Origin: Phyto melanocephala
Lineage: Eukaryota; Arthropoda; Insecta; Diptera; Rhinophoridae
Direction: 5' to 3'
Length of the DNA stretch: 64,000 nt
Assembly (NCBI GenBank): GCA_941918925.1
Contig: OW799233.1
Location: 177,537,235-177,601,234, forward strand
Position numbers and translations under genes: made by a program. Every line of letters starts with the position of its first letter. Within the stretch, counting starts at the first letter, position 1. Below the pieces are notes generated by a model. That model was not told where the DNA came from. It did no database searches and was given only the letters and a program-made list of their open reading frames with translations. This document shows, piece after piece, positions 13,829 through 27,020 of this stretch.

Positions 13829-16800
13829 CGTATCTCCTTTGAAGACATATCAGGAGTAAATTTCCATCCTATACCCCCAGTACCTATTTGACTAATATGG
13901 CACAATTATGATTTGTGATGTTGGCAAATTAGTCCAACCATTATTAAACTCTTATTTACAGTTTCAAAAGCTATAGAACTTTGTATCAGGTTTTGGCACC
14001 AAAATTGGTTACTGAGCCGATAGTGCGACCATAGTAACTACAAATTTTTCTGCGCAATATCTTAACTGAGTTAATTTTATAAATGTAATAATGATTACAC
14101 CGACTACCGTATTTTGTAATTAATTAATTAATATTTTTAAACCGCTTCAAATAGAGGTAATGTGGTTTTCCACGGTTCCTACCTAATAGTGGATGTTTTT
14201 TAGTATTCAATTGAATTAACAACTAAATATGGTATTATGAAATTGAAAAAATTGTTACTGAAATATTCTCGAAATACAGTTTTTTGGAAATAAAAAAAAA
14301 AAAAGTTCTCAAGGAAAAATAAATAAAATGCACCACTCATTTATAAAGAAATGTACATACAAAACATACGAAACTATAAAATTCATAGAAAATAATTGTA
14401 ATAAAATAAACAAAAAAAATAACAATAAAAAAAACTAAACAAAACAAAACAACACATAAATTAACTACAAAGCACATGGTCAATTGTAAATGCACACACA
14501 CACACACTTATACAAACATAAAACAAATGTAAACAATGAAAAAATTAGAAAAGAGAGTGTGTGTTTTTCGTATGAATAACTGAAGTGTTCAAGTGTACTG
14601 TTAATGTGGGTGTATAAAAATAAATCTACATTTGTATGTATGTGTGTTTGTATGTGTGTGGGAAAATATTGCTCTAAAGTATGAATGACAAAAATTGTAT
14701 GCAATAAATTATAAAATATAACATGATGTATGACAACGATAAACTTTCTCGCAAATATTGTCAAATTAACAGACTTACATAAACTATGTTTATAAATAAT
14801 AATAATAAACAAAAAACAAACACACACCCCACACCCCACACACTCTGCTAAAACATAAGAACAAAAACCAACAAATAAGCTAAATAATAATCTTCTTTTT
14901 GAAACAATAAACTTAAACATCCCACATACTCACACCGATACTCATACCCTTAAAATATTTACAACTTGTACCATTTGAAATAGAAAAATTTGTGTCATTT
15001 CTGATCCTACACTTGAGTGTGTGTGGGTCGGCTTTATAAAATAAATATTAAATAAATTTTCTTAGCAAGCAGGACAAACAAACAAACGTATTTATGAAAT
15101 TAAAAGATATATATGTATGTATGTACATATGTACATACAAACACATTTAATCTCAACACTTCATAATGGACTGTGGCCAATCAGACATCGAACAAAGACT
15201 CCCCAGTACTGTTGTTTGTCACAAAGTGAAGTTTATAAATTATAAACTTCTTCATTTTATTTATTTTTTTATTTTTATTTTTATTATTTACTTATTCTCT
15301 TTGGTAGCTACAAGATAAATTAGTTTTAAATGTCTCTCGCTGTCTCAGTCTATATATCACTTTCTTTCAATTTTATTTAAATTGTCGTACAATTCATGCC
15401 ATTTTTTTAAGACATAAACAAAAATAATTTTAATAAATTATAACTATACAGCAAAAGAAAAATTCATACACACGCACACACCGCTACGTATACTTAATGT
15501 CTGTTGAACAACAATTAAAATAAAATTCATCATACGCTCAGTAGTATGACTTGTAATTTATTATTTGTGTATTAATTTAAAAATTTCTTCATGAATGTGT
15601 CATAAATATTTAATGTGTTTGCATATTGTGTAAATACGTATTATAAATCGTATTTTTGTTAAATTAATTAACTAAATGCTGGCAATTTATTTGTGTAAAT
15701 TAAATTGTATTGTTTTAGAAATTTAACCTTAAGACACATATTTATGAAAGATTGAAGGATAAAGCAAACAATTTATTAAATATATATGTAAGTTAATTTA
15801 AACGAGACATGAAAGGTTATGTTATTAGCTATGAATTGATTTAAAACGAGTTATGAGATTAAAATGTATATAAAAATTCTGAATAAAATTTAAGTCTAGC
15901 AAAAACAAATAAGAAGAAGCGTAAATAAGTCTCACAATCTTATTTTTTTTAATGAAAAGTGGACATTTATTAGGTGACAGCTGTAACACTTTCTATGAAC
16001 TGGTGACATACGAAAACCAGGTCAGGAAAATGCTTTATTTTTTGTGGCCATCTGACCAAATTTTTTATATGTAAGCGAAAAAGTACACAAATCACCTGCC
16101 AAACAACATGTAGATGCAATAGTTAGGTATGACGCCTTGAATTTATCACAATTGTTTTCACTATAAAACACCAAACACAGTATGTGATTAGGTTTATCAA
16201 GTAAGATAGACATAAGTTTAAGCTAGAATAATGCATTCATTCAATCACTGGCCATCCGACCACAAATATCTTAGTTCTTCTGTTACCCAGTAAAAAAAAG
16301 AATGGAAGTAGTGCAAAGCGAATTACATTTACAACACTTCTTAATCAATTGTGTAAGAGTTTTAATTCTAAATGACTTCCTAACTGTAAGGTAATTTGTC
16401 ATAAATGATGTGCTTTAAAATGAATGCAACATTATGCAAAATATTTTAAACAAACAAATTCAACTCTTGAAATATCCGATGGTTTTCACCAAATATTCAT
16501 GAGTTTCATGAACTTTTTAGAATGAAGTGCAGTTCATTAATAAATTCAGGTTAACACATGATCTCCAGTGACACGCTAATGTTAAAATCATTAGTGTTTT
16601 CATAAAAATTTTGTCACCAGTTGAACCCCTGCAAATTCACTTTTTTGTCTTAGATTTTTTTGCTGAGTAGAAAATTAACAGCGAACAAGAGCATTATAGT
16701 TGGAAACAAGTTCCTGTATTCGATCAGAGTAAATTATATTTCAATATTGATTAAATAATTAAACACGCCACTGTGCAGCTCCAGTCAATAAATAAAATCA

Positions 16801-16861
16801 TATACCCTATTATCACGTATAGCACCTATGCCCAATATTGTCAGCGGTTCAGCTCCTTTCA

Positions 16862-17500
16862 CAAGGTGGGTCAAAAGTCGTCAAAGCGTTTGCAAATTTA
16901 ATGACTTTTTTATTTAAATGTTTGTTGTCAGATTATACAAAAATAGAAAATGGAATTTTACATAAAGTTTGACTGAAAAAGTCACTTAGATGATCACCGT
17001 TTTCAGCTTCACAATATTGGGCTTGTTTTAGAGCATTAACCATAAAATTATATCCTTGAGTTCAAGGATTGTCTCAGGCTTGTTTACAAATACTCGCTCC
17101 TTCATATAACCCCAAGGAAAGTACTCGGATGCTAAAGCATCGCTGTGTTTTATGCTGCTAGAACGTAAAAAGTGTTCTATCATTTTAACTTTCGAAGAAC
17201 TAAGGCCCAATAAAATTTTCAGATGTACTGCCACTGTACTCTTAATGAAATGCAAATGCCGTTGCTAAATCGCTCTTGGATTTTCCGAACCTCAGAACCT
17301 ACAGTTCTGCTCATTAGCAAAGCCATTCAAATGAAAATGAGCTTCATCACTCATAATCAGATTTTTACTAAAAATGATTTCATTTCTTGTAAACTGTTCA
17401 AATTGAACTGCAAAATTAAGACTTTGCTCATGATCTGCGGGTTTAAATTCTCACACGAATTGCACCTTATGCAAAAACGACAGTAATAAATTACAGTAGT
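16862..17500 (-). pseudogene. DD41D-type mariner remnant
   Basis: The left terminus CAAGGTGGGTCAAAAGTCG closely resembles the ends of the elements at 23552 and 54639. On the minus strand, about 17370-17330 reads NLIMSDEAHFHLNG, the first catalytic Asp motif. About 17125-17060 reads SEYFPWGYMKERVFVNKPET, the third motif region, with Asp replaced by Glu. The second catalytic motif is missing, and stops interrupt the rest. It is a shortened relic. The right end near 17500 includes TCTATTGTTCAAAAAATGT, also found at the left end of the mariner at 45469. Confidence 0.6.
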
Positions 17501-18756
17501 GATCTATTGTTCAAAAAATGTCTTACTTCTATTTAGAAAACCAAAAACACACACCAATACACATATAAAAAAGCTTTGATATATATGTTGACTCGTTAGA
17601 GAGCAATAAAATAAGTTAAGTTATTTCCATTAAGGAATAATTATAGAAAAACAAGGAGAAAATGCAAAATAAAATCATGTTAATGCACTACAACATGCTA
17701 AACGAAGAAACACATGAAGGTGAAGATAACATCAGGTGGTGCAGCAGCTCACTGGTATTATTATTTGCATACATTTAATTGAATATAGAGTTTTAAAATA
17801 ATTATTCAACTATTATGCAAACTATTTGTGTTGCTAGTTTAAAAAACAAATACTTTTGACTTGTTTTTTCTTTCTTTCTTTCCTTTTTTCGCTAAAAGTA
17901 TGATGCATTCGCTAATATACAACATGTGAGCACAGGTATGTGTACTTAATTTGAATTTAATATTATTTATTCCTCATGCGTACGTATGACGTACGCATAG
18001 TGTAAAGAAAATTTTAGAGAAGATTTTAATAGAATAAAGTACGAAGAAAAACAAAAAAGTTCAATATGTGATATACAAATACACATACTTTAGTCCCAGG
18101 ATGCAAATAGAGTTTCATTTTAATGCATGAGATTCCATAGGAACAACATACCATCGGCAGCTATAAAAGAAGTATTAGGGTATGCAGTAAATTAGTCAAG
18201 AATTAAAAAAAAAAACTTTGTGCGATTTAATAGAAGTAGCGGCTTTTGAGTAGATTTCTGTAAAAAATTGCTTAAAGGTCTCTTGAGAGAGTTCTCACAG
18301 CACATCAATAACTATACTCCTACTCTTAATTTAATTTACTGCTATTAGCAGAATGCTACGCATAAATAAAATCAATTCCTGAGAACTGGGTCATAGTTCT
18401 GGAAATACCAGGAAATTATTTTATTAAAAAAGACATTCTTCGAAAAAGTTCCTACGATGAGGTATAGAACTTTCACTTGACATTGATATTTAATATTTGA
18501 GCGATATTAATAGCTGTTACCTGTTATGTGTTTAGTTTTGTGTGTGCGTGCCATTTTATCATGAATTGACTGGTATCTAAATAACGCCTGAAAATTATTT
18601 AAGTTTATTAAAAAGTGCATTAGTTTTCAATAATCCCTTCAGTACTGAGGGCATGAACTTAATAAACAAAATTTCTGCAATTCGAGATATTTTCTGCAAA
18701 CAAAAGATCACTGTTTCGTCTGCTTTAAAAGTCGGTTAAAGCACTTCTTCGTATCG

Positions 18757-19556
18757 AAAGCTTATGAATAGGGGAGTAGACCAAGCACTATCCGTCTGTC
18801 CTTATGGCAGTATGTCCGTCTGTCCGTGTGTATGTTGAAATCAACTTTTTTAATCCCCAACACCCGTATAAGGTATGAAAATATCAGAAATATTAAACAT
18901 CAGATTATAATATTTAAAAATATTTTAAGCTCCTGAATAATTTTTGAACATGCTTAAGATACGAAAATACCAGAAGAAATTTCTAAGAAAAACTAACAAA
19001 CCGTTTTTAATCCAACTCAAATATAAGCACTAATCAACTGCTTCGGTGGTTTTCCTAAAATCTAGTAACGAAAATAGATACTTTTTAGTTTTTATACAAC
19101 CAAGAGAGCCAATATGGGGATCAAATAAGAGGGTCTGAGTATATAAATAAAATATAGTTAGATATGAAAAGAAAAAAATCAATATGACGTCATAGATTAA
19201 ATGGCGAATATATGAGTCAAAGATAGTAGTTATGACTTTATCCCCTTAAACCCACAATATTAGTATCGACTATAAAAAGGTGTAAAATCCACGATGGCGT
19301 CTGAAACAAAATGGCGGAGTGAATTTTTTTAATCCCAACAATATGAGTATTAAATAAAAGGTCTTAACTAGTAGAATACAGTAACTACGTAAAAATTCAA
19401 AATCAAAAATGGCGTCGGCAATAATAAAGAAAATAGCGTATCGTATTGCATGAAATCTTAAATCTAGGCTAAGCTACGATGTGGTCACATAGCTGTCTAT
19501 ATGATGGTGAAGGGTATTATCAGATTAGGTACGGCCGAATACAAAGCTATTTGTTG
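18757..19556 (+). mobile_element. TATACCC-type dispersed repeat, copy 3 (with ATGGCG subrepeats)
   Basis: It contains CGAAAGCTTATGAATAGGGG and the (CTGTCCGT) block near the left side, and GGTGAAGGGTATTATCAGAT and TACGGCCGAATACAAAGCTA at the right end. The interior (19080-19440) repeats short CAAAATGGCG-type phrases. A related interior without clear ends lies at about 56150-56620. Neither copy has a coding frame. Confidence 0.6.
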
Positions 19557-20439
19557 TTTTTGTGGGCTTATAGCTTACACCGATAAGCTTTAAATGATCA
19601 ATGTATTAGAGGACAACATTTGACACAATGTCACTAAAATTAGATTTCTTTCGAGATGGCTCTATGCCGAAAAATATATAAAAATTAATACTATTTATCT
19701 ATATCATGCAGGGACAGAAAATAACTGTTATATTTTAAAATTTACATCAAAAAAGCACACATAAAAAATAATCGTAGAAAATTTTGGTCCTTATCATTAT
19801 GATACACAGGTGATGTGCATGCAAATTTTTGTTATGACTTTTAAATTTGTGCCTTTTTTGATAAAAGTCAAAAAATAACTTTTATTTCTGCCTGAAAAAA
19901 TAACTTTTTCCTAACTTTTTCGATAAAACTCATAACAGTTACGGTCCCTGATATCATGTAAAGTTTTACGTCAATAAAAAATCTCTTTTGTGTTCGGAAA
20001 TGTAATCAATTTATATTTGTAAGAAATTTCACGAAAAACGCTTCATTCTTCGGAAAACCTCATTCTTTGAAACTACTAAAATAAAAAATTCAAATTTTAT
20101 TTATTATTCCTCATTGGAGTGAGTAAAAAAGTTTTTTTTCTTAAGTTGGTTGATAAATCAAACAATAAAAACAAGTAAATTGTATACCCTAATGCAAACA
20201 TACTTATACAACTAAATTATGCATTAATGTCTTCATTAATACGCACACATACAGACACACACTCTCTTTACTTTAACACATATGGCACTGAACACACATG
20301 TTTTATATTTAATGCAGACGAAACACATCACAAACATGGGTGAATCGATGGTTTAACATAAAAAAGACGTATCTCGATTCGTAGTACCCTACAGAAGAAG
20401 AAGACAAAAACGAATGAAATGAGAAATGAGTTTGAATTT

Positions 20440-20860
20440 TTTTATGTGGCTAAAAAGCCGTTGCGAGGATTACCTTTAATATTTCGCGATTGAATGCGAA
20501 CAAATCTTTTTTACAGACAACAGTTTGTGAAAATTGAATGTATGTATGTGGGTCCAACTAATATCTAAGATTGCTTTAATCTCACAGTAAGTTACATGAC
20601 GATCTTGCAGTATCACTTCACGCACAGCATCAATGTTTTTCGGAACAATAACCGATTTGGAAAGACCTTCAAGAAATTCGTCGTTAAGCGAACTAAGGCC
20701 ACGATTGAATTCAATAAACCATCGAAAAACACTGGTTCATCCATGCACTGTTGTTTATTCAATTCACGTCGAAAGTTGTACAAACTAATCTCATGAAAAT
20801 GTCTCCGATTTTATTCTATTTTTTGGCCGACATGAATTTTTCAAGATTAACAGTAACTTG
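20440..20860 (-). pseudogene. Mariner-like transposase N-terminal remnant
   Basis: On the minus strand, about 20720-20480, one frame reads FNRGLSSLNDEFLEGLSKSV, then PKNIDAVREVILQDRHVTYC and EIKAILDISWTHIH, then LLSVKKICSHSI. This is the pattern of the paired helix-turn-helix half of a mariner transposase. The catalytic half is absent. No terminal repeats were recognised. Confidence 0.55.
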
Positions 20861-21168
20861 AAAACAAATAGCGTTCACACGTCAAAACATTCTGACCACT
20901 TAAACTTTAATATAGAACCGTCAGTTTCCAGATTGCAGCACCAGGAGTACCTAATCCCGAAACAGAAAAGGAAACGCTCGTATTTTAACTTACAAAAATT
21001 TTTCGGAGTAATAATGTTGCAAGTGGACTACCAGAAAAGAAGATAAGCCTTTTTTATATTAAGCATTCTGTATTCAAGTATGTCTGTATGCGAATATCTT
21101 TGTTATAATTATTAGTGTATATGCGTATACATAAATATGAATTTAAAATACATGTTTCTTCCACTTAC

Positions 21169-21225
21169 CTCTTCATGCTCCCGTTGAAATTTTTCCTTTT
21201 TACGCATTGCTTCTTGTACTTTTAA
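21169..21225 (-). CDS. Internal exon C of the host minus-strand gene (coiled-coil-like)
   Basis: This 57-nt exon encodes 19 codons. The minus-strand acceptor is AAATTTACAG before TTAAAAGTAC, and the donor is CATGAAGAG before GTAAGTGG. The peptide LKVQEAMRKKEKFQREHEE is almost wholly charged and helical, so a short coiled coil is likely when joined to exons B and D. Both borders are phase 0. With about 23 kb of intron before it and about 20 kb after it, this is a micro-exon that ab initio gene finders could easily miss. The splice sites and continuous phase are what support it. Confidence 0.85.
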
Positions 21226-21574
21226 CTGTAAATTTAATTTGGAGAATAGAACGAAAGAAAAAAAACAAACAAAACAGAGAATTAGTATGAGAATATGAGC
21301 AAGAGCATCAGAAGAAATTTAAGTTAGTCTAATAATGATAATATTTTTTAGGAAGAAATAACAAAATTTCAATTATTAAAACTTACGACACTTGCAATTC
21401 TTTTGAGTATAAGATGCAGTGGTTTGAAATAATACAATTTTTTGCATTAAAAACAAAATTTCTTACTTAATAGATGAAAAAATGTTATACAAACTTAAAT
21501 TATATTTTGCTTAGGAAGCTACTTTGAAAAAACTGCAGCTGCTAAACAGTTTCATCCATAAAAGCATTTGTGTA

Positions 21575-22570
21575 CAGGGTACACCAAAAATCACCATGGG
21601 GTTTATAAATTTAATAACTTTTTCGTTTATAGTTTCTTTTATTTTTCTTTTTCAGAAAAGAGAAATAACACCTGAAGTATAAATAATGAAGAGATGAATG
21701 AAACTAAGCAAAAAACAAAATAAGTTTTATTATTTCAATCAGCGATTAATTATTCGCATATCGTCGGAGCATATCGTCGACATTTTAACGTCAGAATTTC
21801 GCTATCTAGAGGAATAATTTGTTGCTTAGTTCATGGTTACCACTAACACGACACCGTTAGAGATTTTCCCAAAACCGGTGGACCACGTTTAATTCCAAGA
21901 TATTGAACCAACAGAGGAAAGTTAAACATCAGAATAATGTACTGGAAGTTGTTCTGCTCAGCTAGAGATGGTTCGTACGCTACTATGGCGCATTTGAAAA
22001 AAGCATTAACTGTTATTCCTATATAAGGGTGCAATTGGGGCAAGAACAAAAACCCACAAATCATCGACAGCATTTAAATTTTGTAGCTAAACTTACGCTA
22101 TGCTGTGGCATTACTCTTGAAAATATCATTGGGCCGTAAGTAGTTCTTTGCGAATAAAGTGATTTAAACGTAAATGGATAGCGGTGTCACTTGATGACAG
22201 AACATTTTGTACGACTTGCTCTTGAAAACACATTTGAGATATAGTTTCAGCAGAAGCCACTGCTCACACTGCCCGAGATACATTGGGGCTTTCAAGCCTA
22301 ATTTTTGGCGAGCTTTCGCACTTTTAGTTTACTTAAAGGAGCGAAACATTTCTTTAACACAGAACCAATATTGTTGCAAGAATTCGAGCGCTACAGTCAC
22401 AAATTTTAAAAGCTTTTGTGGAAAATGCTCTAAAACAAGATCGTCACTGCGAAGATGAAAACAAGGATGATTTGGGTGGAATTATTTTTTATTTATTAAA
22501 ATTTAATAGTGAAAAAATATTTATTAAAAAGTTATTAAATTGTTCAAAGGTGAATTTTGGCCCTCCCACA
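21575..22570 (+). pseudogene. Mariner-like element remnant (DD41D-type)
   Basis: The left end TACAGGGTACACCAAAAATC is a plausible terminal repeat, with a looser inverted counterpart near 22550-22570. Plus-strand fragments read YRRHFNVRISLSRG (about 21775-21815) and VRDFPKTGGPR (about 21855-21890), then after gaps a WFQQ-like start near 22245 and ENALKQDRHCEDENKDDLGG near the 3' end. The last is the C-terminal segment seen intact in the copy at 54763-55448. The catalytic Asp residues are not preserved. Confidence 0.55.
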
Positions 22571-23551
22571 TGGATAACTATTTTCATATTTACATACAAA
22601 TACAAATAAACAAATAAATAAAAAACATTACGGGAAAAATTTTTTTTTTATATTTTTATGTAAAAAATTTTTTCGGAAAAATAAGCAAAAATTCAAGAAA
22701 AATTTTGAAATACAGTCGAACTTCCATAACTCGAACTTCTCTAACTCGAACTAATATGGTTGGCAGTAGCGTTAAAAGAAGAAATCACATACAATTTTCC
22801 TTCCGTAACTCGAACTTCCATAAGTCGAAGTTCTCCATAACTCGAACAAAAACATGCACATTAACTCGTATAACTCGAGGAATTTTGCTTGTTTAAATGG
22901 GTTTTTGTTTTTGTTATAGTTATTGGCTGCTTGTTTTACTCTCGATTGTTTCTTGAGCTGGTTTGTCTATTTTACGTGCTAATTTTATTTTTTTTTTTCG
23001 GGGAACTACAAATTTGTTTCTTTTTGTTTGCGTAAGTATCAGTCCTATGCATAATTTGGGCTAGACGATAAATGTTGAAAATGTTAAAAAAAATATAAAC
23101 TTATAAAAGACCTCGAAGATGGATTAAAGGAAAAAGAAGCGGCATATAAATATGGTATCCCGGCAAGCACGGTCTCAACAATTTTCAAAAATAAGGAATC
23201 AATTATCAACTCATTTGAATCTAAATTTTGTTTATGTAGTAAAAGAGTTAGGATCCCAAGATTCAAATAAGTCGACAAAGCAGTCCTCGATTGGTTTTCA
23301 GCAACTAGAAGCCAAAACATGCATGAGAAACTACTCAAAAGCCAACCAGACATTATGCAGAAAGTTCTTTTGAACATTAAATAATTATTTACAGATAAAT
23401 GACGCAACAACTGATGAGCACTACAAAGCTTTAAGCACATTGGAGTAATTTTTAACTGAAAATAACAGAAAAAGAAGTAAAACGTCAGTCACTTATTTCA
23501 GAATATTTTACTTAACTGTAATTTATATGAGTACATATGCTTGTTCTTTTA

Positions 23552-24866
23552 CAAGGTGGCGCAAAAATAACCTTTTGATGTTTTTTGGCTGTAATTAAAA
23601 AAAATGAAAAACTTTGATTCTTCTTGTGGAGTATTTTTATTTGGTCTTTTAATTTTTTTTTACATCAAGTAGAGAATATGATGTCATGTAAATGGCCGCC
23701 GCCACAGTTGATTGTCATTTGAGCCCTTTTTATGGCATTTTCCATCACTTTGGCCAAAACTTCCGGCGATAGGTCCTCACATTCTTGACGGATATTGTCT
23801 TTAAGAGCTGCAAGAGTCTGAGGCTTGTTGACATAAACCCGCGACTTCAAAAAGCCCCACAAAAAGAAGTCTGGAGCGGTCAAATCAGGCGATCTTGCTG
23901 GCCAGTTCAAATCGCCAAAACGGGTGATTAGGCGCCCGGGAAATGCATCCTTCAGCATATCGGTTGTGGCACGTGCAGTGTGTGCTGTTGCACCGTCCTG
24001 TTGGAACCACATGTTTTCCAATCCCAATTCATCAAGTTGCGGCAAAAAGAACTTGTTGATCATGATCTGTAGCGCTCACCATTCACAGTAACCGTTTGGC
24101 CCTCGACGTCTTCAAAGAAAAAAGGTCCGATGACTCCTCCAGCGAAAACAGCACACCATACAGTAACTTTGAGCGGGTGTAATGGCTCTTCGTGGGTTAC
24201 ACGCGGATTTTCAGTGCCCCAGAAGCATAAATTTTGCTTATTTACGTACCCGCTAAGATGGAAATGGGCCTCATCAATCATGATTATTTTTGATGAAAAA
24301 TCATCTTCCTCTTGGTGGTGATTCAGGATGGCTTGAGCGTATGTTAGACGCGATTGGCGGTCAGCAGCTAACAGCGGATGCACCGTCTGGACTTTGTACG
24401 GAAACATCTTCAAATCTTGTACCAAAATTCGCTGTAAAGACCGTCGACTGATAGCCATTTGCGTGGCACGTTGTCTGGTCGATGTCGACGGCGCTTCCAT
24501 GACATCCTCGGCTACAGCAGCAATTTTCTCTGCAGAACGGCTACTCCGGGGTCTGCCACTCCTGGCAGCATCTCGTGTTGTGCCAGTCTCTTCGAGGCGA
24601 GCGGCTAAACGTCGCAGTGTTTCACCAGTAGGCGTTGGACGGCTAGGAAATCTGCGACGAAATTCACGTTGTGCCAAAGTCACCGACCAAAGTCAAATAA
24701 ATAGTCACCAATATTCCGCGTTCTGGAACAGTGTAGCGTAACATTGTTTATTAACGTGTATTTTGCATGTGTTTACTACACAAATGTCAAAACAGAACTG
24801 ACATTAGGGGCCAATTGCAAAATTTGTAGCATTTTCTGATAGGAGGATTTCTTTTGCGCCACCTTG
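23552..24866 (-). mobile_element. DD41D (rosa-like) mariner transposon inserted in the pogo-like element
   Basis: The terminal inverted repeats CAAGGTGGCGCAAAAATAA (left) and CAAGGTGGCGCAAAAGAAA (right, reverse complement) are flanked by TA on both sides. Length is 1315 bp, typical of mariners. It lies entirely within the pogo-like element, so it arrived later. Its base composition is richer in GC and more codon-like than the surroundings, and the reading frames are nearly intact. Both facts suggest a relatively recent insertion. Confidence 0.85.
23665..24744 (-). pseudogene. Mariner transposase, all catalytic Asp retained but frameshifted
   Basis: The likely start is ATG at 24744 (MLRYTVPERGILVTIYL), which must shift frame near 24680-24720 to enter TLAQREFRRRFPSRPTPTGE. 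A second frameshift near 24062 separates VTVNGERYRS from MINKFFLPQLDELGLE. The rest is well preserved: DNA-binding helices, the GRPRSSRS linker, first catalytic Asp in MIDEAHFHLSGYVNKQN, second in WFQQDGATAHTAR, third in SPDLTAPDFFLWG. There are 41 residues between the second and third Asp, the DD41D spacing of rosa-like mariners. Two small indels are enough to inactivate it. Confidence 0.85.
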
Positions 24867-27020
24867 TATATTCTTAAGTATGTAGTTTTCCATTCGAGGC
24901 TATTTTAAATAAAAATACATAATAAAAAACGTTTTGCTCTATTTTAACAAAAAATCCCTTAACTCGAAGTCTCCGTAAGTCGAAGTTTTTTTTTGGGATA
25001 ATGGTGATTCGAGTTATGGAAGGTCGATTGTACTCTATTTTTTTTTGAAATAAGCTTTTCACCAAAAATGAATACAAATTCACCAAAACTGTCCATATTA
25101 ACAGGTTTTTGCACAAGACCATTGCAAATAATAATAAATCTTTAAAAAAAATAAGTTGCCATTCCTTTATTGCACTGCAGAAATATACCCATCTAAGTAT
25201 GCTAATGTTTTAGTTATAAATTTCTATTAAAATTTATGTTGTATGATAAAACACAAAAAAAAACAAAACAAAAAAAACACAAAAAGAAGATACTATGTAC
25301 AGATAACGTAAGAAAAATGTACAAAATTTTAAAATCACTTGAGTACCATTATGACACCCGCACACAACACAACTGTAATACACACTTAATTAAAATAAAC
25401 TTTTCCCAAAAAGAAAAAAAAAAGCGCAAAAGAATATTTTCTAAACTATAAAATACTAACAGAAAATTAAAAAAAAAATATTCTACGGAAATGACATTGC
25501 TTTAGCAAACAGTATGGGCAAGCTTTGAATGGCTTTAATGGAAAAGTTTTCTTTTAAGTTTGTGCAGCGGAAAATGTTAACGATAGTCGTCATGAAAAAC
25601 GCTTAAGACTTTTTTAATTTCTATTTGTGTTTCTATGTGTGTTTGTATTTTTGGTTCTTTCTTTTTAGGTTAATTTGTTATACAGTTTGTTGATGATGTA
25701 GCTGTTGCTTGCTGTGTTTGCAACAGAAAGATGTTGGCGATGATGATATGCAAGAAAAGTAGTCACAAAGTAGTATAAGTACACTTATAGTTTGGTTATT
25801 GCATTTAAATGATAAGACATTTTCAAACAAAAATTAGAAGAAAAAAATCAGCTATAGTCATGTAACAGCAGCAAACAATAACAACATAAGTGTAAAACAA
25901 TTTACCAAGTGCGGTATACAACTATTACACAAACACATACATGCAATTTATTTGCTTCAACTTGAACATTCAACAAGAAAACTCGAAAAAAGAAAAAAAA
26001 ACAGGACGACTAGAGATTGAAACATAAAAAATTACGCCCACCAATACCTAGAACCACAAACATACACACGCATAGACAGGAAACTATTCTAAATATAAAC
26101 AAGTATATTCTTACTAACACTCGCAGGCAACGTAGTGAAGCAAACCAAAAAAAACGGGACAATTTAAGTACCAGAATCTCTAAGCACACTACGATATACA
26201 GACGCAAAATATCATTATAACTTCAAACGAACCCATAACTACAACAAAATAAAGAAGCATAACAACACACTTACTCTGGGAAGTTATAAAAGAAACTAAA
26301 ACACATGTACAATGATGACAAAATGGTAAGAAAGAATTAAAAACACTTTTAAAATTGGGAACAGCAAGAAAAGTGTCAAAAACTTTTAGCAAACATTTGC
26401 ATACAAGACGTGTGCAACATCACAAGCCACTACAAACAACAAGAAATAAAAAAAACGAAACAAGACTAAACTTAAACATATAAAGAAGCAATAGCAGCAA
26501 CATCATCAAGTAATAGCGGCAGATGTGACAAAAATATACCAAATTGCAGCACACACACACACACATAAATACTAAAACGATTTAAACTTACCGGTCATGC
26601 ATAGTATTTAAAAGGCTAAAGATATATATTTTACAGTTAAAAAACAACATGACTCAGAATGGCAACAGCAAAAAATCAACCTGTTATAAGCTGACAAGCA
26701 TGACTTTCGGTCTGTCTGTTCGTCAAGTTGCCTACAAAGCTGTATAGGGACAGACAGTTGGACATCTAAAAACGAAACATTTAATGTTGAAAAAGCAAAA
26801 GGGACACATATTTTGAATACGATACTAAAGCACTGTGGGTAAACAACTGTAAAATAACTACATATCTATTAAAGGGTATACCTGACCTCTAGCCTCTTAA
26901 AAACACAATTGTATCCAATGAAGCATAATTAAAGATTTAAAACCAAAAAATTTTTGTAATTGTAAAGGGTGGTTAAATTTTAAGGGCCGATGTTAAATAT
27001 GAACCACACCTAAACGTCAA

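Larger units (their letters stand above)
1402..21168 (-). other. Intron of ~19.8 kb between exons C and D
   Basis: This intron holds a 120-bp tandem-repeat region, several TATACCC-type dispersed repeats and three or more Tc1/mariner remnants, listed separately. The intervening stretches 1402-2520, 5013-7250, 8010-9557, 10600-13146, 13830-16860, 17520-18750 and 19560-20440 are AT-rich with microsatellite runs, for example (TG)n near 6090-6107. I see no exon, RNA gene or recognisable element in them. Confidence 0.7.
22713..25030 (+). mobile_element. Pogo-like DNA transposon, deleted and split by a mariner
   Basis: The left terminus CAGTCGAACTTCCATAACTC and the right terminus (reverse complement CAATCGACCTTCCATAACTC) are inverted repeats flanked by TA (22711-22712, 25031-25032), as in Tc1/mariner/pogo elements. 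Further copies of TAACTCGAA-like motifs lie inside both ends. The plus-strand segment 23091-23350 reads KYKLIKDLEDGLKEKEAAYK, then YGIPASTVSTIFKNKE, a pogo/CENP-B type helix-turn-helix. After one stop comes VDKAVLDWFSATRSQN. A C-terminal scrap (DATTDEHYKALSTLE) is near 23400-23450. The catalytic DDE domain is missing, so the copy is non-autonomous. Removing the inserted mariner leaves about 1 kb. Confidence 0.75.

Noticed and set aside
14480..14920. 146-residue minus-strand ORF
   Set aside because: It is a translation of CA/A-rich low-complexity DNA (runs of His/Thr, Phe/Leu); no start context, domain or splice-compatible structure.
23084..23440. 118-residue minus-strand ORF
   Set aside because: It is antisense to the pogo-like helix-turn-helix relic.
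24394..24741. 115-residue plus-strand ORF
   Set aside because: It is the shadow of the mariner transposase on the other strand.
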